A DNA stretch of 64,000 bases from Tsuneonella litorea (lineage in GTDB: Bacteria > Pseudomonadota > Alphaproteobacteria > Sphingomonadales > Sphingomonadaceae), in assembly GCF_025154015.1 (NCBI RefSeq), contig NZ_JAOAMV010000003.1, positions 310,001 through 374,000 of the forward strand. The letters are read 5' to 3'. The notes beneath the pieces were generated by a model. The model was not told the origin of the DNA. It saw only the letters and a program-made list of their open reading frames with translations, and did not search any database. Position numbers and translations under genes: made by a program. Of the stretch, positions 51,517 to 60,384 are shown one piece after another (positions within the stretch are counted from its first letter, which is position 1; each line of letters begins with the position of its first letter).

Positions 51517-53894
51517 GTCACGTTCCAGATGTCGCGGGCATATTCGGCGATCGTCCTGTCCGAAGAGAACCAGCCGACATTGGCGATGTTCCGTATCGCA
51601 CTTGTGCGCCATGCCGCGCGGTTTCGCCAGCGTTCGTCGACCGCGCGCTGCGCGGCGGCATAGGAATCGAAATCGGCGGCGAGCATGAACCAGTCGCTGT
51701 CGAGCAGTCCGTCCATCAGCCCGGCAAAACGTCCCGGATCGTCGGGGCTGAAGACGCCGCTGGCGATCGAGTGGACCGCCTGGCAAAGTTCGCGCGAGCC
51801 CTCGATGATCGCGCGCGGGTCGTAGCCATTCTCGCGCCGCGCGGCCACCTCCTCGGCTGTCAGGCCGAAGATGAACATGTTGTCGTCGCCGACGCGCTCG
51901 AGAATCTCGATATTCGCCCCGTCGAGCGTGCCGATGGTCAGGGCCCCGTTCAGCGCGAACTTCATGTTGCCGGTGCCCGACGCTTCCATGCCGGCGGTAC
52001 TGATCTGTTCCGACAAGTCGGCCGCCGGGATGATCCGTTCGGCCTGGCTGACGTTGTAGTTGGGCACGAACACCACCTTGAGCAGGTCGCCCACCGAAGG
52101 GTCGCCGTTCACGCGGCGCGCAATGTCGTTGGCGAGCTTTATGATCAGCTTGGCGTTGTGGTAGCTCGACGCCGCCTTGCCACCGAAGATCTTGACCCGC
52201 GGCACCCAGTCGCGTTCGGGATGGCTGCGCATCTCGTCGTAGAGTGCGACCGTCTCGATCAGGTTGAGAAGCTGCCGCTTGTACTCGTGGATGCGCTTCA
52301 CCTGCACGTCGAACATCGCGTCCGGGTTGACCGTGATCCCCATCAGGTCCTTGATGTGTTTCGCCAGGTCGACCTTGTTGGCGCGCTTGACCGCGTCGAT
52401 CCGCTCGCCAAGCGCCGCATCGCCCGCGTGCGCGTTCAGCGCCTCGAGCTTTTCCGCATCGTCGAGGAAGCCGTCACCGATCGTCTCGCGGATCAGCCCA
52501 GTCAGGCGCGGGTTGCACTGCTGCAGCCAGCGCCGGGGGGTGACGCCGTTCGTCTTGTTGTTGATCCGGCCCGGGTAAAGCGCGTGGAGGTCCTTGAAGA
52601 CCGTTTCCTTCATCAGTTCGGTATGAAGCGCCGCGACGCCGTTGACGCTGTGCGAGCCGGCGAACGCGAGGTTCGCCATCCGCACCCGCCGCTCGCCGTG
52701 CTCGTCGATCAGCGAAATCGCCGCGATCGACTCGGGCGACAGGCCCGCCTCGCGCGCCTCTTTCAAAACCAGGCCATTGATCGCGTATACGATCTGCATG
52801 TGGCGCGGCAGCAGGCGCTCGAACAGCGGCTGCGGCCAGCTTTCGAGCGCCTCGGGCAGCAGCGTGTGGTTGGTGTAGCTGACAGTACGCCTGGTGATGT
52901 CCCACGCCTCGACGAAAGCCAGCCCGTGTTCATCGGTCAGCAGGCGCATCAGCTCGGCGACCGCGACAGAGGGGTGCGTGTCGTTCAATTGAATCGCCGC
53001 CTTTTCAGGCAGCGTGCGCACGTCGCCGTGATACTGCGCATGGCGCCGGACGATGTCCTGGATCGAGGCCGAGGAAAAGAAGAACTCCTGCCGCAGCCGC
53101 AGCTCCTGCCCCGCGGGCGAGCTGTCGGCGGGGTAGAGCACGCGAACCAGGCTGTCGGCGCGCATCTGGGCGGACAATGCGCCTATGTGGTCGCCGGCGT
53201 TGAAAGCATCGAGCCTGATCGGGTCGATCGCGTTGGCGGTCCACAGCCGCAGGGTATTCACCCGCTTTCCGCGCCACCCGACCACCGGCGTATCGACAGC
53301 ATTCGCCTCGATCACCTCGGCCGGGTTCCAGGTGACGGTATCGCCCTCGCTTACCACTTCGCCCCCGAAGCCGACTTCATAGGCGCTTTCGGGCCGATCG
53401 AATTCCCAAGGGTTGCCGTGCGCAAGCCAGGTCTCGGGCAATTCGACCTGCCAGCCTTCGTCGATCCGCTGGCGGAACATCCCGTTCACGTAACGGATGC
53501 CGTAGCCATAGGCGGGGATGTCGAGCGTCGCGAGGCTTTCCATGAAACAGGCCGCAAGCCGGCCCAGACCCCCGTTGCCGAGTGCGGCGTCGGGCTCGAG
53601 TTCCTCGATCGCGGCAAGGTCGAGGCCGTGGGCCGCCAGCGCCGCGGTCATTTCGCCGGTCAGGTCCAGATTCGACATGGCATCGCGCAAGAGCCGGCCG
53701 ATGAGGAATTCGAGGCTCAGGTAATAGACCCGCTTGCCCTTCGCCTCGTGCGTGCGGGTGGTGGATTCGATCCATGCGTCGATCACCTGATCACGCAGCG
53801 TGTAGACGGCCGCGTTGTACCAGTCGTGCGGCTTGGCGGCGTGCTCGTTCTTGCCGACGCGGTGCTTCAGGACGCTGACTATACGCTCTTCCAT
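51513..53894 (-). CDS. glgP: Glycogen phosphorylase
   Basis: PLP-dependent phosphorylase of 793 aa releasing glucose-1-phosphate from alpha-1,4 ends. RVYYLSLEFLIGRLLRDAMS and EPDAALGNGGLGRLAACFME are N-terminal conserved blocks. The cofactor Lys is in EASGTGNMKFALNGALTIGT, followed by LDGANIEI. The ATG has AGGGA about 6 bases upstream. It is the first gene of the operon glgP-glgB-glgC-glgA-pgm-glgX and is divergent from malQ; the 137-base gap contains a candidate operator. Confidence 0.97.
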   Translation of the reverse strand: MEERIVSVLKHRVGKNEHAAKPHDWYNAAVYTLRDQVIDAWIESTTRTHEAKGKRVYYLSLEFLIGRLLRDAMSNLDLTGEMTAALAAHGLDLAAIEELEPDAALGNGGLGRLAACFMESLATLDIPAYGYGIRYVNGMFRQRIDEGWQVELPETWLAHGNPWEFDRPESAYEVGFGGEVVSEGDTVTWNPAEVIEANAVDTPVVGWRGKRVNTLRLWTANAIDPIRLDAFNAGDHIGALSAQMRADSLVRVLYPADSSPAGQELRLRQEFFFSSASIQDIVRRHAQYHGDVRTLPEKAAIQLNDTHPSVAVAELMRLLTDEHGLAFVEAWDITRRTVSYTNHTLLPEALESWPQPLFERLLPRHMQIVYAINGLVLKEAREAGLSPESIAAISLIDEHGERRVRMANLAFAGSHSVNGVAALHTELMKETVFKDLHALYPGRINNKTNGVTPRRWLQQCNPRLTGLIRETIGDGFLDDAEKLEALNAHAGDAALGERIDAVKRANKVDLAKHIKDLMGITVNPDAMFDVQVKRIHEYKRQLLNLIETVALYDEMRSHPERDWVPRVKIFGGKAASSYHNAKLIIKLANDIARRVNGDPSVGDLLKVVFVPNYNVSQAERIIPAADLSEQISTAGMEASGTGNMKFALNGALTIGTLDGANIEILERVGDDNMFIFGLTAEEVAARRENGYDPRAIIEGSRELCQAVHSIASGVFSPDDPGRFAGLMDGLLDSDWFMLAADFDSYAAAQRAVDERWRNRAAWRTSAIRNIANVGWFSSDRTIAEYARDIWNVT

Positions 53895-54000
53895 GCCCGT
53901 CCCTGTCGCCCCCTTGCTGGCGGATCGCCCCCGACGCGATGGCGAAGCGCCGCGTCAATGTCGAATCGCATACGACTGCACTCATGTTGCACTGCATCAA

Positions 54001-54022
54001 AAACAGTTGCCAGCGGCTGTTT
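54001..54022. promoter_or_regulatory. Candidate operator dyad between glgP and malQ
   Basis: A 22-base imperfect inverted repeat with perfect arms AAACAG and CTGTTT around a 10-base centre; 8 of 11 positions per half match. Its place in the only divergent gap of the glycogen locus makes a LacI- or TetR-type operator possible. No regulator gene is adjacent, so this is inference from symmetry. Confidence 0.35.
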
Positions 54023-54031
54023 CGCGGCCGA

Positions 54032-55992
54032 ATGCATAAAGCTCGCAGCGATTTTTTTTCGAGGCCGCCATCGACTCGCTCCACGAACGCGCCGCAGCTT
54101 GCGGTATCGCCCGGCACTGGCGCGACGTCGACGGCCACGAACGCACCGTGCCGGACGATACGCTCGAAGCGATTCTCGGCGCGCTCGGTGACGACCCGGC
54201 CGGCGGGCAGGCCGGGCGATTGCCAGCGATGATCGTCGCCGACCCCGGCCAGACAATCGCGGCGGCGCACGGGCACCACAGCGCGGAAGCCACCGGGGAG
54301 GACGGACGCACCGTCAGGCTGGCGCACATAGGCGATGGGTTCGCCGCGCCGAGCGCACCGGGTTATTACAGCCTGGCGCTGGGTGAAGAGACGCTCGAAC
54401 TGGCGGTCGCTCCCCCGCGGGCGCCGCAGATACCGCGCGGGGTCCGCCACTGGGGAGCCGCCGTGCAGATCTCCGCTCTTCGGGGGGCCGCCCCCTTCGG
54501 AACGTTCGGCGACCTCGCGAGGGCTTGCACGACATTCGCGAGCAAGGGCGCCGCATCGGTCGCGATCAACCCCGTGCACGCGCTGTTTCCGGGAGAAGGC
54601 CGCGATTTCAGCCCGTATTCCCCGTCGAGCCGGCTGTTCCTCAACGGTGCGATGGCCGATCCCGCGCTGGCTGGATTGCCGCCCATTCCGCCCGCCGAAG
54701 GGCCGCCGCTGATCGACTGGGAAGGGGCCATGCCCGCCCGCCTCGCGCAGCTTCGCGCAGGCTTCGACGCACTCGACCCAGGCACGCGCGCCCGCATCGC
54801 GCGCGATCCGGCGATGGCCGATGCAACCCTCGTCCGCCATGCGACGTTCGACGCCCTCTACGCGCGTTTCGCGCCAGCCGGTGCACGGGGGTGGCAGGAC
54901 TGGCCGTCGGCCTATCGCGACCCGGCGGGACCCGCTGTCGCCCGCTTCGTGAGGGAGAACGCCGAGGAGATCGCGTTCCACCTCTTCGTACAGTGGCTCG
55001 CGCGAGAGGGGCTGATCGCAAGCCAGCGCGCCGCGCGGGAAGCGGGCATGGACATCGGCATCATCGCCGATCTGGCCGTGGGGGTCAGCACGGCGGGGAG
55101 CGATTGCTGGAGCCTGCGCGACGCGATGCTCGGCGGGCTTACCGTGGGCGCGCCGCCCGATCCGCTTGGGCCGCAGGGCCAGAACTGGCACCTGTCGACC
55201 TTTTCGCCCGCGGGCCTGCGCCGTACCGGCTACGCGCCGTTCATCGCCATGCTGAGGTCGGGCTTCGCCGCTGGCGGGGGCCTGCGCGTCGACCATGCCT
55301 TCGGGCTGGAACGGCTGTGGGTCATTCCCGAAGGCGCAAGTGCCACGGACGGGGCCTACCTGTCCTATCCGTTCCGCGACCTCCTGCGGCTCCTGGTGCT
55401 CGAAGCCCACCGGGCGGGAGCGATCGTCGTCGCGGAAAACCTCGGCACGAGCCCCTACGGGTTTGCCGAGGCGATCGCGGATCGCGGGCTGCACGGCATG
55501 GAAGTGCTGTGGTTTGCCCGCGCGGCGGACGCGGGCTTCCGCGGCGCGGACGACTACCGCCCGACGGCCGTCGCCATGACGGGCACCCACGACACCCCCA
55601 CCGTTGCCGGATGGTGGAGCGGGCGCGACCTCGACTGGGCCGAGCGGTGCGGCCGCCTTGGCCCCCGCACGACGCGTGCCGAAGCGGAATCGGTGCGCGA
55701 ATGGGACCGCGGGATGCTGTGGTCGACCATCGGGGGCGGCTTGCCCCGTCCCGCTCCGGAAGAACCGGAACCGGCGGTCGACGCCGCGATCGCGCACATT
55801 GCCCGGACGCCGTCGTCGCTGGCGATCGTGCCGCTCGAAGACCTGCTGGCGGAGCGCGAACAACCCAACCTGCCCGGGACGACCGACACCCATCCCAACT
55901 GGCGCAGGCGAAACCATGCCGCGCTCGATACCCTGCTCGCGGCCCCCGCGGTGGCGGAGCGAACCGCCGTCCTATCCCGCCGGGGAGGCTAG
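54032..55992 (+). CDS. malQ: 4-alpha-glucanotransferase MalQ (apparent 5' frameshift)
   Basis: Amylomaltase (GH77) that disproportionates maltodextrins. Conserved blocks include GVSTAGSDCWSLRDAMLGGL, GLRVDHAFGLERLWVIPEGA, VVAENLGTSPYGFAEAI and AMTGTHDTPTVAGWWSGRD; these hold the three catalytic acids (Asp, Glu, Asp). The main frame has no ATG: it is open from a stop at 54037, and the first GTG (54148) would remove the conserved DSLHERAAACGIARHWRDVD segment. An ATG at 54032 lies in another frame and joins the main frame only if the T8 run (54052-54059) is read as nine. The annotated start assumes this. The stop overlaps moeA's stop. Confidence 0.85.
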
Positions 55993-57167
55993 AACGCCAG
56001 CGCCATGACTTCAGTGCCGGCGGCGCGTTCGCCGTGATGCGGTGGGCAGCGCACCAGCCAGTCGGCGCGCGCCAGTGGCCCCTGTGCACCGCTGTCCTGG
56101 TTGCCGAGCGGCACGAGGCCCTCGGCCGCCCACCGCGCGCGGACGAACGTCTCGCGGTCCCCGGTCGCCGCGAGCGGTGCCGCCAGCGGCAGCCTGCGCC
56201 AGGCGTGATCCGCCCGAACGCCCTGCAGGCGGGCGAGTATCGGTTTGAGGAACAGGGTCGCGGTCACCATCGCGGAAGTCGGGTTGCCCGGCAGCCCCAG
56301 CACGACCTTGCCCCTTGCCAACCCGAGCCAGACGGGCTTGCCCGGCTTGATCGCCACTTTCGAGAACACCAGGTCGAGCCCGTGGGCCTCGAACATCGGC
56401 TTGGCGAAGTCGCGCTCGCCGACCGAAGCGCCGCCGGTCACGACCACGAGATCCGCCTGGTCGAGCGCGCGGCCCGCGTGCCTCGTCAGCGCGGCAAGCT
56501 CGTCGGCGGCCGCATCACGCGCCACTATGGTCCCTCCCTCCGCCTCGACCATCGCGGCGACGCCCAGGGTCACGCTCTCGGGCACGGCGTCGGGCTCGAG
56601 GTGGGCGCTGCCCGGAGCGGCCAGTTCGTCCCCCGTGCCAATCACGGCCACGCGCGGTCGCCGCGCAAGCCTGACCTCGGCCCGGTCGGCGGCGCCAGCG
56701 GTGACCAGCGCGCGCGGATCGAGCCGGGTTCCCGCGGCGAGCAGTACGTCTCCTGCCCGAAAGTCGCTGGCGGCCGGGCGAACGTGCGTTGCCGGGCCGT
56801 ATCCTTCGACAAAACGCACCCGCTCCCCGTCGCGCTCTGCGTGTTCCTGGACGATCACCCGGTCAGCGCCCGCGGGCAGCCGCGCGCCGGTAAAGATGCG
56901 GACCGCCTCTCCCGGTTTGAGCGTCCGGTCGAACCCGCTTCCCGCGCGCGATTCGCCGACGACGGCAAACGTCTTCCCCGGCCGGGTCGCGGCGTCGATC
57001 ACCGCATAGCCGTCCATCACCGACACCGCGTGCCGCGGGGAATCGCTCCGCGCGCATAAGTCCTCCGCGAGCGTGCGACCGGCGCTTTCGGCCAGAGGCA
57101 CAGTCTCGGTCCCGAGCGGCACAACCCGGTCCGCGATCAACGCGAGGGCTTCGTCGAGGCCGATCAC
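55989..57167 (-). CDS. moeA: Molybdopterin molybdenumtransferase MoeA
   Basis: Inserts molybdate into adenylylated molybdopterin; 392 aa. The N-terminal domain has HAVSVMDGYAVIDAAT, and RIFTGARLPAGADRVIVQEH is diagnostic. The MPT-binding domain shows VVVTGGASVGERDFAKP and LGLPGNPTSAMVTATLFLKP. The GTG start overlaps the moaE stop as GTGA. The gene ends in CTAG, shared with the convergent malQ stop. It is the last gene of moaA-moaD-moaE-moeA. Confidence 0.96.
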   Translation of the reverse strand: MIGLDEALALIADRVVPLGTETVPLAESAGRTLAEDLCARSDSPRHAVSVMDGYAVIDAATRPGKTFAVVGESRAGSGFDRTLKPGEAVRIFTGARLPAGADRVIVQEHAERDGERVRFVEGYGPATHVRPAASDFRAGDVLLAAGTRLDPRALVTAGAADRAEVRLARRPRVAVIGTGDELAAPGSAHLEPDAVPESVTLGVAAMVEAEGGTIVARDAAADELAALTRHAGRALDQADLVVVTGGASVGERDFAKPMFEAHGLDLVFSKVAIKPGKPVWLGLARGKVVLGLPGNPTSAMVTATLFLKPILARLQGVRADHAWRRLPLAAPLAATGDRETFVRARWAAEGLVPLGNQDSGAQGPLARADWLVRCPPHHGERAAGTEVMALAF

Positions 57168-57622
57168 GCCCAGCGGCCCGCATCGGCCCTGTCGGCGTCG
57201 GTCGGTTCGATCCAGCGGCCGCCGCCGGGCCCTTCCTCGCGCTTCCAGAACACCGCCTCGGTCTTGAGCCGGTCCATCAGGTAGTCGGCCGCCTCGAATG
57301 CCGCCCGGCGATGGCGCGCAGCGGTGGCAACGAAGACGATCGCCTCGCCCGGCAGAATCGTCCCGTCGCGGTGGACCACCCGGCAGGACGCGATGTCGAA
57401 CCGGTCCAGCGCTTCGGCGGCGATCGCCTCCATCGAGCGCAAGGTCACCCCGCGATAGCTTTCGAGCACGAGTGCGGCGACCGGCGCGCCCTCGCGGGCC
57501 TTGCCGCGGGCGAAGCCGGTGAAACTCACTACCGCGCCCACGTCGTCCGCGCCGCGGTGGAACGCCTCTAGCAGTTCTGCCGGATCGAACGCCCGGTGGA
57601 CCAGGTCGACCTGGGCGCTCAT
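57164..57622 (-). CDS. moaE: Molybdopterin synthase catalytic subunit MoaE
   Basis: Large subunit of molybdopterin synthase, 152 aa, converting precursor Z to molybdopterin with sulfur from MoaD. GAVVSFTGFARGKAREG, LVLESYRGVTLRSMEAIA and HRDGTILPGEAIVFVATAAR are typical blocks; the active-site lysines are in RLKTEAVFWKREEG. The ATG overlaps the moaD stop as ATGA. Confidence 0.95.
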   Translation of the reverse strand: MSAQVDLVHRAFDPAELLEAFHRGADDVGAVVSFTGFARGKAREGAPVAALVLESYRGVTLRSMEAIAAEALDRFDIASCRVVHRDGTILPGEAIVFVATAARHRRAAFEAADYLMDRLKTEAVFWKREEGPGGGRWIEPTDADRADAGRWA

Positions 57623-57894
57623 CCGCCCGACACCGGCGGAAACAGCGCGACCCGATCGCCCGGACCAACGGCGGCCCCATCGGACACCACCACCTCGTTG
57701 ATGCAGACCCTGACGCGTCCTTCGGCGACCATCGGGGCAAGCCCGTCTACCGCTTCGGCGGCCCGCGCCAGCACGATGCCCGCCGTGCATCCCTCGCCGG
57801 GGACGGAGAGCGCCAACAGGCGGCCATGAAGCTCTGCCAGCTTTCCGCACAGCTCGACCTCGATCGTAGCGGCTTCGGGGCCGTGGCGGGCCAC
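57619..57894 (-). CDS. moaD: Molybdopterin synthase sulfur carrier MoaD
   Basis: Ubiquitin-fold sulfur carrier of 91 aa, ending in FPPVSGG; the final Gly is thiocarboxylated and inserts into MoaE. The start is the GTG of GTGGCCCGC, 2 bases after the moaA stop. A perfect AGGAGG lies 6 bases upstream, made from the last codons of moaA. The N terminus (ATIEVELCGKLAEL) is usual for MoaD. The next gene, moaE, overlaps it by 4 bases. Confidence 0.93.
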   Translation of the reverse strand: MARHGPEAATIEVELCGKLAELHGRLLALSVPGEGCTAGIVLARAAEAVDGLAPMVAEGRVRVCINEVVVSDGAAVGPGDRVALFPPVSGG

Positions 57895-57896
57895 GG

Positions 57897-58910
57897 TCAG
57901 CCTCCTATCGAGGCGAGGTGCGGGGTCGCGCCGCTGTCGCCCTCGTGCAGACGGTGTGCGGGAGCCTTGGTCGCGGTCAGCGCCCTGATCCGCGCGACGA
58001 GCGCGTCGTGCTGGCTGTCGTCCTGCAGCAGGGGCCGCAGGTCGAACCCGCCGTCGCCGAACAGGCACAGGTGCAGCCGGCCGTCCGCGCTGAGGCGAAG
58101 GCGGTTGCAGGTCGCGCAGAAGTCCTTCGAATACGGAGCGATTATGCCGATCCGGCCCACGGCGTCGGGATGGCCGAACTCGACCGCAGGGCCGGCTCCT
58201 GGCGCGCGCGGCAGGCGGTGCCAGCCGGCCCCTTCGAGTCGGGCGATCACCGCCTCGCCGGGGACGTGACGCTCGGCGAAGAACGCGGGATTGTCGTTGG
58301 TGCGCATGACCTCGATGAAGCGCAAAGAGATGTCGCGCAGGCGGACGAAGTCGATCATCGCCTCGAGCTCGTCGTCGTTGACCCCGCGCATCAGCACGGC
58401 GTTGAGCTTGACGCTGGCGAACCCCGCTTCGCGCGCCGCGTCGATCCCGGCGATCACCGCCGGCAGCCGGTCGTGCCCGGTGACCGCGGCAAACCTGGCG
58501 GGATCGAGCGAATCGACGCTGACGTTGACCGCGCTCACCCCCGCTGCGCGCCAGGCCCGCGCGTTCTCGGCGAGGCGCCAGCCGTTCGTCGTCATCGCCA
58601 CGCGGCGCACGCCCGGAACGGCGGCGACCGCGCGCGCGACCGCGTCGAAGTCGCTGCGCACGGTCGGCTCGCCCCCGGTCAGGCGTACCTTCCACAGCCC
58701 GAGCGACGCGAAGGCACGAACCGCCCGCTCGATCTCGGGCAGCGTCAGCTCGCTCGGGCGGCCGGACCGCTTGATGTAGCCATCGGGCAGGCAATAGGTG
58801 CAGCGAAAGTTGCACACCTCGGTCAGCGACAACCGCAGATAGGCGAACCGCCGGCCGAGCCCGTCGGTCAGGCCATCGGGTTCGCCAGTTCGAGTGGTGT
58901 CGGATCGCAT
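57897..58910 (-). CDS. moaA: GTP 3',8-cyclase MoaA
   Basis: Radical-SAM enzyme for the first step of molybdenum cofactor synthesis; 337 aa. The N-terminal cluster is CNFRCTYC in LTEVCNFRCTYCLPDG, LTGGEPTVRSDF is the SAM-binding region, and the C-terminal second cluster is FCATCNRLRLSADGRLHLCL. The protein ends in the Gly-Gly tail required for activity. The ATG (MRSDTTRTGEPDG) is chosen because the upstream frame is Arg-rich and not family-like. It begins the moaA-moaD-moaE-moeA operon. Confidence 0.97.
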   Translation of the reverse strand: MRSDTTRTGEPDGLTDGLGRRFAYLRLSLTEVCNFRCTYCLPDGYIKRSGRPSELTLPEIERAVRAFASLGLWKVRLTGGEPTVRSDFDAVARAVAAVPGVRRVAMTTNGWRLAENARAWRAAGVSAVNVSVDSLDPARFAAVTGHDRLPAVIAGIDAAREAGFASVKLNAVLMRGVNDDELEAMIDFVRLRDISLRFIEVMRTNDNPAFFAERHVPGEAVIARLEGAGWHRLPRAPGAGPAVEFGHPDAVGRIGIIAPYSKDFCATCNRLRLSADGRLHLCLFGDGGFDLRPLLQDDSQHDALVARIRALTATKAPAHRLHEGDSGATPHLASIGG

Positions 58911-58971
58911 CGGGTCCAGCGACCCCTTCGCCAGCGCCGAGTCAAGCCTTTCCCGACGCAATCGGCAAGAA

Positions 58972-60237
58972 TCACAGCAGGAAATACGCGACCGCAAGCG
59001 CCGCCATGATCGTGATGCCGGCAAGGTTGAGCGCGCGGATCGCGGGTCCCGGCCGGGCGTCCTCCGGCAGCGAGGCGCGGGTCACCACGAGGTGATTGAC
59101 AGCGGCGATCACCGGAGCACCGACGAAAGCGGCGCTCGTCGCAAGATCGAGCATGGCCGTGAACGATGCCGTGAACAGAAACAGCACCGCACTGGCCGCA
59201 AGCCCCAGCAACGGCACCGCGCCGCGGTACACCCGGGTGAACGCCCGGTCGCCGCGGTGCATCAGTCCTTCCTCCCAGAACGTCGCGACGTAGCGTGCGC
59301 CGAGATCGATTGCGGCGAGGAGCGTGGTCAGCATGACAGACAGAGCCGCGACCGCGGCCAGCGCCGCCGCGCCTTCGCCAAGGGCGGCGCTGTAGAGCCC
59401 GATGACCTGCGCAGCGAAGCCTGGCGCGCTGGTTTCCGGGTCCACTCCGGCGGTATGCATGACGCCCGCCCCCATGATGCAGAAGCACACCGCCAGCACG
59501 GCGGTCATCATGTATCCCACAAGAAACGCATCGCGCGCATCGCGCAGGTCGCTGCGCTCACCCGGCGGCAGGCGCTTTTCCGCCTCGGCGGTCCACATCG
59601 ACTGGCCCACCGATACGTCTAGCGGGTTGGGCATGAACCCGGCGAGCGCGATGACGAACAGGATCGCCTTGGGATCCCCGGTCCACGACAGGTCGGTCAG
59701 CGTTGCCCAATCGACCCGCGGCAGCACCATCGCGGTCGTTGCCAGGGTCGAGAGGACGAGGAACGCCAGCAGGACCCGGTTGATCCGGTCCAGCCAGTCG
59801 TAACCGCCCACGAGGAGGATCGCCGCGACGATTGCCAGCAGGGCCGAGCCGACCACCGGAACCGGAAGCGATGCACCCGTCACCGCGATCGCGATTCCCG
59901 CGGTCGCCGCCGCCAGCGCGGCGTGAACGATCGGGACGATGGCGATCGCGACGGCGGCGAACAGCAGCGGCGCCCACAGCCCGAGCTCGCGGTATCCCGC
60001 CATGATCGAGCGATGCCGTGCGTGGCCGTAGTCGACCCCGAACCGGTAGGCGGGGTACTTGAGGACATTTGCCAGCAGGATCACCCCGACCAGCCCCAGT
60101 CCGTACATCGCCCCTGCACGCGTCGACTGGACGAGATGCGACGTGCCGATGGCCGCGCCGGAAAACAGCAGCGCCGGACCGATCAGCCGCCAGACGGTCC
60201 GGCCGGCGCGCCCCTTCATCTTCGCGCGTGACGCCAT
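58972..60237 (-). CDS. Atypical Nramp-like metal transporter
   Basis: Integral membrane protein of 421 aa with about 11 helices, related to the Nramp (SLC11) family. The helix-1 region reads GPALLFSGAAIGTSHLVQST, followed by RAGAMYG, where canonical proteins have the DPGN metal site. In helix 6, GFMPNPLDVSVGQSMW replaces the usual MPH motif with MPN. Metal specificity is therefore likely to differ, or transport may be altered; I cannot name the substrate. A GAGG sequence precedes the ATG. It lies between moaA (61 bases) and an SDR, so molybdate or another ion is conceivable but unproven. Confidence 0.8.
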   Translation of the reverse strand: MASRAKMKGRAGRTVWRLIGPALLFSGAAIGTSHLVQSTRAGAMYGLGLVGVILLANVLKYPAYRFGVDYGHARHRSIMAGYRELGLWAPLLFAAVAIAIVPIVHAALAAATAGIAIAVTGASLPVPVVGSALLAIVAAILLVGGYDWLDRINRVLLAFLVLSTLATTAMVLPRVDWATLTDLSWTGDPKAILFVIALAGFMPNPLDVSVGQSMWTAEAEKRLPPGERSDLRDARDAFLVGYMMTAVLAVCFCIMGAGVMHTAGVDPETSAPGFAAQVIGLYSAALGEGAAALAAVAALSVMLTTLLAAIDLGARYVATFWEEGLMHRGDRAFTRVYRGAVPLLGLAASAVLFLFTASFTAMLDLATSAAFVGAPVIAAVNHLVVTRASLPEDARPGPAIRALNLAGITIMAALAVAYFLL

Positions 60238-60384
60238 TGCGCGGCCTCAGGCAACGACAATCGGGATGCTCGGGCCGGATCCGGACATCGTCTTCCCCCC
60301 TCTTGGCTCATATCACGGCGGAACCTGCGGCAGTCAGCCTGCGCTGGCGCGCATGGAGGATTCCGGTCGGAATGCAGATCGCGA

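Noticed and set aside
51486-54191. A 901-codon open frame antisense to glgP
   Set aside because: Its translation has no domain motifs, while the opposite strand is unmistakable glycogen phosphorylase.
54525-57059. An 844-codon plus-strand frame across malQ and moeA
   Set aside because: It is an Arg/Ala/Gly-rich shadow of malQ and the antisense of moeA.
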